NCBI GenBank assembly: GCA_022559845.1
Contig: CM040127.1
Span: 33,070,708 to 33,134,707, forward strand
Length of the DNA stretch: 64,000 bases
From: Amorphophallus konjac
Lineage: Eukaryota > Streptophyta > Magnoliopsida > Alismatales > Araceae
Reading direction: 5' to 3'
This document shows, in pieces, positions 55,668-64,000 of the stretch. Within the stretch, counting starts at the first letter, position 1. Every line of letters starts with the position of its first letter. Under the pieces are notes generated by a model. The model worked only from the letters and a program-made list of their open reading frames with translations. It was not told the origin of the DNA and searched no databases. The position numbers and the translations under genes are program-made.

Positions 55668-58374
55668 GACTATCAATCGGTCGCCTTGGTTACTCCTGTT
55701 TAGGCCCAGGCCTCAAATCTAAGGGCCCAAACTTGATCGACCCAGATCGGCTTCAGACAATGGGTTCAGCTCCGACAGGGAGCATATGATTTGTGGGCCA
55801 AAATTTAGTGGATCATGAATGAATTCCACAAGTAAGTCTCTAAATTTCCCGCCAGGAACCAACTCCTAAATCTGTCAGCATTAAATATTCTTCTACAACT
55901 ATAAAAATTCCCCCATTTCCTAATGCTAAATGTCATTAACTATCACAGGATATGTGAATCTAACATAGATGAGTCAATCCAAGTCGGCCGAGTTCTAGGT
56001 CCACATGCTTAAAATGAGGGGATTCGGATTTTCCACATCAAATAATAATAGGGATTTTAGGAATAACCCGCGATAAAAAATTAAAATTAGGAGTAAGCCC
56101 CCATAATGCAACTATTTAGTTTAAAACCCCTGAATTCTTGTATGTTACGTAAAAGGGCCCCTGCCGTTGGTTTTATGTATAGTATTCAAATTAACTAAGG
56201 TTAAAACTATCTCAAGGTGATGAAATGATTAAAATACCCCACTAATAACCCCCACCCAAAGAGGAGACAGAGAGAGAACGGAGGGAGAGGAGAGGAGGGA
56301 GCTGGAGGGGAGACTTACGGCCAGAGGAGGGGAGGGCAGTGACAGGAGGAGCTCGCAGGGGTACCATCGACGGAGGGGGAGACTGGCGGCGCCACCACCT
56401 CAAATGTTGCAATTGTGAGAGAGGGAAAAGGAGTCTGACGGAGGGGGATGAGGCCGCCGGAGGGGGCACCAGGGTCTCGGGATAGAGAGAGAGAGAAAGG
56501 AGGGGGTGCCCGTGCCCCAAGCCCCATCTCTCTTGTGACCCCCACCCTCTACAACCCCTCCTCCACCCCAGTGCGAGCATGCGTCTAATCTTCCTATACT
56601 GGCAACCTGCGATAGCGACCTCTCTCTTCTCTAGATCGATGGTGCTCTCTTCTCCTCAGCAGCGGCATCCTTCTTCTCTAAATCTATTATGGCATCCCTT
56701 TTCTCTGGATCGACGGTGGCCTTTTGTTTGTCAATCTCCCCCACCCCGCTAGAACCCCAACCTCTGAAAACCCCCTTCCCCCCGCACCACCCCCCCCCCA
56801 CCCTCTCTCTGCAACTCGCCAGCCTAAAGCTCCAATAGCGGAGCCCAGCCCTTCCTCGCAAACAAGTCATTACCCGGCCCCCCCACCGACCGCCGCCTCA
56901 CTGGCATCACTCACCCTAGCCCGTCGGTCCCACTGTCCACCCACCCGAACGCCACTGGGATGTCCCCTGCCCCCCCGTCTGCTGTCGTCCTATGCCACCT
57001 CGCAACCAACCTCGCCCATTTTTCTTCTTCCTACTTTGTCCTCCCTCCCGCGCCCTCTGTCAACCCTAGCCTCAGTAGAGCCCCTATTGTGAGCTTCCTC
57101 TCGTCGCCCCATGCCATCCGCCCCTGGCTCCAACTCGTAGCGACCGACCACCACCGCCCTTCACCTTGACTCCAATGGCACCGCTCGAACCCGCAGATCA
57201 CACCTAGTGTAACGCCACGGACACTGGTGTGTCCAGCCACATTCGGGTGCCATTCATCCGAGTGCCGAGAGAGAGAGAGAGAGAGAAAATCCAAAAAACA
57301 TTAGCAGGTAGGAGAAGAAATATACTTTAAAATATTCTTTTTTTAGACTGTTGTTAACCGGAAGAGATTTCTCTCAAGGTTTAGAAGATTTGGAGGGCTT
57401 TCTTATAAATAGTGAGATTGTCAGACTTATTTTTAATATCACATAGATTGTAAGGCCATCACCACTCCAAGTGATTAGATTGTTAACCCTGTTTCAAAGA
57501 GGCATTTTTTATGTATAACATCATCGTCGAACCTACGTCCTTCCTGTTTGGACTACTAGTAATGAGATGCCAACGAAACCATGAACGAGCGTTAACCCCG
57601 TATTTCGAACGTTCAAGTCGCAAGTGCAATATCGGCGATAACATCATCCACACAGCCTCAGAAAGAGGCACCATCTAGGGATGGTCTGAACCGCATACTT
57701 CCTACAAAGTCCGGTCCTGTGAGTAAACCCACCGCTCTGGCTTGCAGATGTGCGCCCATTGCACATACAAAATGTCAAACAGGGTCACCTCAATAAACCA
57801 AACCTCGAATGTCGTTCACCAAAATGAAATTTGGGGGTTTAGGTCTTTGTTTTTGTTTTTTACAGTTCAGAGCCTCGGTACAAAAAGGTCACCGAAGTCT
57901 CTCAATTCTTGAAGACGTAAAACTTCATACAGCTTAAAGTGCATTTCAAGTGCAAAAAACATATCCATTTACAAAAAAAAAAAAGAAAACGCATCATCAC
58001 TGGATAAATGCATCCATGCAACTCCACGGCTCTTCCCGAGTTTTTTTAACGCTTGAGCCAGAGAATGCCTGCACCAGGTAGATGAAGGAGAAGACCCGGG
58101 TAAGAAAATAAGAAGGGGCAGAATATCTCCAAAAAGGTCTGGAAGGCGTATTCACCTGTTGTTTGTATGCATGCCAGAGCTGCACCCCTCCCTCCGTATG
58201 AAAGAAGATCCCGGAGGAAAAGAAAGGAAGAAAAAAATGACCGTAAGTCACCTGGCTTCTATATAAAACCTGCCACCATCTGACACCTAACCCTGAAGTA
58301 TGACACACTCACTTGACCTTGTTTGCAGAAATAAGGAAACAAGGACAAGGAGGCAACATTTACAGAATATGCAC
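55668..58374. other. Intergenic DNA, partly GC-rich
   Basis: 55668-56240 is ordinary intergenic DNA. 56240-57290 is GC-rich with many Pro/Ser-rich frames on both strands that I take as shadows of composition. A GA tract lies at 57266-57287. 57990-58374 adjoins the TH2 stop codon and probably holds its 3' UTR. No gene is recognised. Confidence 0.4.
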
Positions 58375-61300
58375 CTACAACCCCAAAATCAACGCACGTA
58401 CTTCTGCCCAGCTGGAAACCGTATAAAGAACACCAGATAGCCTGTTCCAGACATACGACTCCTTCCCATCAAGTTGTCTCTGTTTCTTCACCAATCCAGA
58501 AATGAGGGGAACGAAAGAAACACCATAATGAGACCCTACTCTCCTTAAGCTTGCGCTTGATCCAATCACAATACCAACATCTGCTTCAAGTAGGCAGAGC
58601 AAATCACCTACTGAGTCCCCAACGTAAACAGAAAAATGCTTGCCACCGTCGCTGCAGTTACGTAAGATATCTTTGAAGGTTCGAATCTTGTCCAGCGGAG
58701 TCTCCATTTTCTTCATAATCTCCCCCGTAGAAATGGATTCTTTGTAGCTGAACTCATTTGAATGTATGTTCAGAACGTTAAGGTCACCTGTTCAATAATA
58801 ACAAAGATGTTTGCAACCAAATTTCAGCAACTGCACATTGACAATAATGTATTGCATCTACTTAAAACAAAATTACAAGAGAACAAGAAACAGATCGGAT
58901 TGAGCAACCAAAGTTTGATGATAATGCCCCTCTATGCACATGTAGTTAGTTAGTGATCATACAGCGCCAAGAGACTAAAACCATATTTTTTCCCCTCAAA
59001 TCAAAAAGCCATACAAACACCGAAAACCCAATCCAAGAACATCTGAGACCTTGAATACATCAGACTGGGGAAGGAAGGACAGAAAGGCATTCACCATTTT
59101 ACCAACAAGCGACTTTTGAAAAATGGCAATGAATACAGATGGATAAATTTAAAATGCACTACCTACTCTTTCTACATATGAAAGTGACGGAACATGGCAG
59201 TAGACTTGACGCAAAGATCACAAATTACTTGAATGGGCCTTAGTTTTCCTCAAAACTAGCGAGAGTATTCTTCTTCCCTACCTTTTAGCACATCAGTAAA
59301 ATATCACTAAGTATTAAACTAGAATTCCCACAACCTCTTCTGCAACCAAGTATAACTAACTTCTTCCGGCCACATCTGCCATGTACATCGAGAATGAAGT
59401 GTTTTATGGATGTATCAGTCTAAAGTCAAACAGGAGCATCCACCTTACAGTATGATGGTAATCCAAACAATCTCCATGAAAAGGAAAGATTTCCAGCACA
59501 TTTGATGATCCAGAGTGTTGTTTGGTTGACTACCAAACGAGTCCTGGAAGGCATTTACGATTGGTTGACTAGCATTCATCTTGATACTTTACACATTGAA
59601 ATGATGAACAGTGAAATGATTTACTGGCCATTTACGCTCAGTTGCTCACAAGGTCCAAGTGAACAGTACTACTGCAGCTCCAAAATTAACTCGGAAAAAA
59701 ATACATCTAGCAGAATAACTCATACAGCAATTTTCAGTCTCACCCTTTCATGAATAAGTGTGAGCCTCCTAAATTTTTTTTGTATTAATAGGTGTACAGG
59801 GATAAAAAGTCTTTTTTTTTAAAAAAAAAGGGACAAGAAAGATAACTGGCTTCAATATGCTTGTTTGCCATTAAAATGATAAATTACTTAATAATAGTCA
59901 TCAATGATGAAAATTGTGGATTTACTGCAAGATGAATCTACATTACCCCGATCCTTGATTCCTAAAGTTCCCACACAAGAACCTTCCATACCAAGGGTTC
60001 ATTTGGGAACACAAAGTGCTCAATGAGGAAAAAGAAAAACGACATTAGGAGAATCTGTTGATTCTCCCACTATCCAAAAATGTTTGGATCGCAGAAGAAT
60101 CCAGAATAGGAAGGTTAGATGGCCTACACATGCTCCACATCATCCAATTGGAACCAAGGCACCATAAATGTCAAAGGGCATGATTAAAAAGAAAATCTCA
60201 TAAGGGTGCAAAAATTATTATCCGGGTCTGTGGGCCATTGTCCTTGTTTTATCCTTTGAGTATTCCTCATATTTTCTTGTTGAAGGGCCATTGTCCTTGT
60301 TTTATCCTTTGAGTATTCCTCATATTTTCTTGTATCTCCAAAGTCAACCTAAATAAAATACTACATTATAGTTGACAGTTCCTAGAAAGCTTGAAGGAAC
60401 ACATACTTAGTCCCATACCTGATATGGTACCCACACCCATACTCGGTAATATACAGTGATGAGCAAATTTCACTAATATAGAAAATGACAAATATGAATA
60501 GGAATTAATTGTACCATATCATATTTTAACAGCAACAGGCCTGGTTCATGTCATCAGAAGGAAGTAATGAATTTTCAAAGCCGGCATGTTATCTCGTGCT
60601 GCATTATCATGGATTTTCACATGGTATTTTCACTGATGAAAATTTTGAGCATAAAATACACCGAACAAAACAAACAACCCCCTTTTGTATGCAGACTACT
60701 TAGAAAGAAGCTAAAGGCCAATGAAATTTGTTCAGCTAGAAAGAAGTGATCAAATGACAACAAAACAACTGAAGTCCATGAGATGAGAAGGAAAAGCATC
60801 TGGCTTTCTCCCACGATTTTCCAACTACTGAACCTTTAAAAGCAACTTCAATAGCCCAAAAGAGCAAATGCAAGGGAATTGTAATCGAAAGACAATTTTA
60901 AAGATGCATGTTTTTGACATTTGATTTACAGATCTAGGCAAAATCCCTTAAATGAAAGAGATCATCTTCACACATATAAGGAACTGATGGTCCACTTACA
61001 TTATCATTTTTGAGAATCAATAATCAGTTTTTTTTCTTTTTGCTAGGTAGAATCAATAATTAGTTCCATATTATGAAAAATGAATTTCATTTGTAGAATC
61101 AAGACAAAACCTTGTTTGACTAAACATATTGAATGACAATAATATGACCAAGTTAGAAATTGTTTTCTTAATTAAACAGTACATATAAATCTAAAAGTGG
61201 TAAATTTTAATTCTCTACTACATAGTCTTGAACAAATTAATTACATTTGAAAACCGTACCAGAACATTTTATAAAATATTTGCATAATTATTTTAATGAC

Positions 61301-62610
61301 AGGGCATTCTTATTAGAAAGTAAATACATGTATGAAACTCATGATGAATAGAATTTGATTATTCCTAATGTCCATACAATTAGTATAACAAGAAATGGAA
61401 TACCTGATGACAAGGCAGACCTAATGAGATCCCCACACCAGCAGTAAGAAAGCATATGAATTTCTGCATTTAGATCTTTCTTTGTTACAATGTTCTGGAA
61501 AAAATTTCTACAGCCGTCTTGGAGAATCAGCCGTTCACCAGCTCGTTTGATGTCATCTACATTCAAGCCCCTCAGCACTCCTGACTCACACACTCTCATA
61601 TTTGCCCGTTTCTCAAACTCTGACAGCTGTTCCAAAGCTTCACATAGACCTTTGTAATCAAATTCTTTAGCTGAAACGGCAAAAATTAAACACAAATAAA
61701 CTAACACCATTATCCAACCGCCCAAAAATTCTTTTACTTCATCACAAAAAAGTAATATATGTGACTAACTAAAAATCAACACCATTGAGCTACTGTTAAG
61801 CACAACCTTTTTCTGTTGAAATAACATTTTCTATGCATTGTTCAAACTCCTCGGTATATTGAGTGGAAAGGACATCCCATGAATTTCTCAGATCAGCAGA
61901 TGACATTCGGGCAAGAGGCTCATTGCTGTCAGTTAGATCAGCCTTTGGTGCACTTAATATTGCAATCTCCGCTAAAATTGCTGAAGAATCAACCACCGTA
62001 CATGTCAAATCAAAGTCAGAAAAGAGAACAAGTCGCTGCTTCGATGGATCATGCAATTTGGTCAAAGGGACTATAGTTTGTTGATCAAGGGCCTGAGCAG
62101 AAAAAAATTCAATTTCTAATTTAACTCCTTGATAATAGAGCTTTTCTATCACTTCAAGCTCCTCTCCAGTCAAAGAGATGCTTAGCTTGTCAAGTAACTC
62201 CTCCATCTGAAGTGCTGCTGCCTGTGCACATTAAGAAAGGTAAGCAATTATTGTACAAGGTTGAGTTGTAATAATGGACAAACATGAAAAATAACAGTGT
62301 TTATATTAGTAAGACAGACCTCAAACTCTGGAGAGGAATAATTCTTAATCCACTTCCTGTAGGGGTGGTTGCTTTCATCAGGGCCCAAAAGCCTCAGGAC
62401 CTCCTTCCCCAGAAAGGCATACAGCCTCATGCAAGGGGTCATAGCTGCTATCGTGTATGCAGCAATCTTTGTCTTCTCAAATGGGGTGGCAATTTTAGCA
62501 GGACCTTTACCACCTTCAACCTTCCCAGCAGCTGTTGCTAGCAGGAAGCTGGTATACTTTACTGTTGCAGGATTGGGTGTGATCTCCTTGGTGACATCAA
62601 CACCCCATGC
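58375..62610 (-). CDS. TH2: Bifunctional TH2 protein (TenA + HAD phosphatase), last four exons
   Basis: Four exons on the minus strand: 62610-62320, 62221-61807, 61670-61404 and 58787-58375. All have GT/AG borders and matching phases, giving 461 codons plus stop. The first part is a TenA domain: AWGVDVTKEITPNPATVKYT, KIAAYTIAAMTPCMRLYAFL and HPYRKWIKNYSSPEFE. The second is a HAD phosphatase with motif I DFDLT (about 62017-62003), a middle cap (QLSEFEKRANMR, RLILQDGCRNFFQ) and motif IV GDSVGD (58620-58603), ending in SGVLYTVSSWAEVRALILGL. Plant TH2 hydrolyses thiamin phosphate to thiamin and salvages thiamin breakdown products, in mitochondria and cytosol. The N-terminal about 150 residues, including any targeting peptide, are outside the window. 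The catalytic motifs are intact, so the gene looks functional. Confidence 0.92.
60232..60337. repeat. 53-bp tandem duplication in TH2 intron
   Basis: GGGCCATTGTCCTTGTTTTA starts at 60232 and again at 60285, with the whole 53-base unit repeated. It lies in the large last intron of TH2 (58788-61403), which otherwise shows no gene. Confidence 0.9.
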
Positions 62611-64000
62611 CTGCAAAACTGATTTTCTTAAGGGAAAATGAACAGCAGAAATGCTCTAGAATGCAGACGTCACTTAAATGACAATGCAACAGTGAAGTAC
62701 TTTACATCAACTTGTGACTCTGCAGATAAAGAATAAAGGCAGGGACCTATAAACGGACCATTGCTTTATTTTCACGTTGGCAGAAACAATTGAAACTTGA
62801 TAGGCAGTAGGGCTGTAAATGGAGCAGATAGTTAGGCATTCAACCTTGCTCTATTATGTTTAAAATAAGTTGGATATTTGTACAAGGCTAAGATCCATTC
62901 AATGGTAAATACAAAAGTCTGCTTTTGAAGCCAAAAATATTAATCAGAAACAAATCTCCAACTGTACCCAACTGCCTGTCAATTGCACTCCCACTCCTGT
63001 AGCTCCCCTACCTACTGGCAGGAGGAGAGAGAGGCATAGAGAGATGAGAAGACACTCCTGATCTGCTCACAAGGATCTCAGAATCCACACTGCCGCAATT
63101 GACTTCTTTTTGAAGCAGAGACACAGAGGGGGTGCTTGGGCCATCGCATCATGTCACTGCAGCCACATTCAACATCCGTGATCTCTATCAAGGGTTCTCA
63201 TGTTACAATGGGAAGAGAGAGGATGAAAGGGTCTGCAGGGTTTAGGATTTTAGATGTAATTAGCACATCTTGATATCACTGTCACCGCATCAGATGCGGC
63301 CCCTGTCAACACCACTGTAGTCGCCAAGATTTTTGATGCTACAATGGGAAGGGATGTAAACAGGGGTTAGCATCTCTAATGTTGCCAGGGTATATCACCA
63401 TTATCATCATCCACCTGTCGCTGTCACCATAGGCCCTGGGGTCACCATCAAGGGTCATGATATCAGATGGGAAGGGACGTGATGGAGGAGGTGGGTGGAG
63501 GAATCAGAACACTCCCCCCTTCCCCTTTTTCTTCAGCCTCTATTAATAACTCATGCAGCGGCCATTAGGTTTTTGATCCAACAGCCGCAGATAACCTAAA
63601 TAAAAGATATAAGTGGCTACAATAGTAGAAAGATTATTTTGACATATACATTAACGTACAAGATATTTTAACAAAGCTGACAGCATGTGACCTTTATTCA
63701 CAAAACAGACACTAAAAGGATATCTGCTTAACATATCAGACTTCTCTTTTGGATAAATATTCAACTATTCAGATATAGTGTGGACATTAATGGGCAGAAA
63801 GATATTCCTCCAACATTTTAATTACATGACTGTTTCTTTCTTTCTTTCCAACCAGATGCTCAGAGGAGCAATAATGATCTAATATCATAGAGATATTATA
63901 TACATTGAAGCATGACAAGTATTTAGAGATCATACTCACAATCCAGCCTCATCCCATCAATATGGGCTTGGTCAAGACTAGGGTTGAACTCCTTAAAGAT
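62611..64000 (-). other. TH2 upstream intron (presumed)
   Basis: Starts with the splice acceptor of the TenA exon. No earlier TH2 exon is recognised before the window edge, so the 5' part of the gene lies to the right. Around 63040-63530 the sequence is repetitive in style. The last 60 bases could be an open frame on the minus strand (IFKEFNPSLDQAHIDG), which I do not recognise. Confidence 0.5.

Noticed and set aside
56242..57294. Pro/Ser-rich frames on both strands
   Set aside because: No recognised domain, and equal openness on both strands points to composition bias.

Overview
This is nuclear DNA of a flowering plant, very probably a monocot. The protein-coding genes are short-exon, intron-containing plant families, several with GC-rich first exons. 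The intergenic space is filled with LTR retrotransposons and small DNA transposons, and nothing bacterial or viral is present. A non-grass monocot is my guess only; the species cannot be fixed from the sequence.

Left part (1-12 kb): two copies of a small LEA-type stress protein gene lie in opposite orientation on the arms of a large imperfect inverted repeat (about 1165-3690 and 9325-11922). The 5.6 kb spacer holds a heavy-metal-associated isoprenylated protein (HIPP) gene with a 6-nt first coding exon. Diverged LTR-like repeats lie outside both arms.

Middle part (12-38 kb): a nested transposon zone. It contains a 1.27 kb non-autonomous hAT-type element (8-bp target duplication), a 6.6 kb Ty1/copia element with 987-bp LTRs, and an 11 kb non-coding LTR element (LARD-like, 3.3 kb LTRs, Ty3/gypsy-type primer sites). 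The LARD-like element has split the first exon of a plastid beta-amylase (BAM1-type) gene fragment, and its 3' LTR is itself interrupted by a 1.58 kb solo LTR. Next comes a hAT-type element (33225-35571) carrying a first-exon fragment of a DNAJC8-like gene. A fragment resembling the start of a RAP2-4-like ERF gene follows.

Right part (38-64 kb): three ordinary genes. ARV1 (+, nine exons, with a one-base frameshift in exon 7) is an ER lipid/sterol homeostasis protein. A USP-like gene (+, two exons) follows. TH2 (-, last four exons in the window) encodes the TenA-HAD bifunctional thiamin-salvage protein. MITEs of the Mutator, hAT and PIF/Harbinger types lie between and inside these genes, and one contains a 600-bp strand-asymmetric C-rich minisatellite.

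The genes form no pathway cluster; they are an ordinary plant gene neighbourhood. Exon borders were worked out by hand from GT/AG sites, reading phase and remembered family sequences. They are consistent in phase except where stated.
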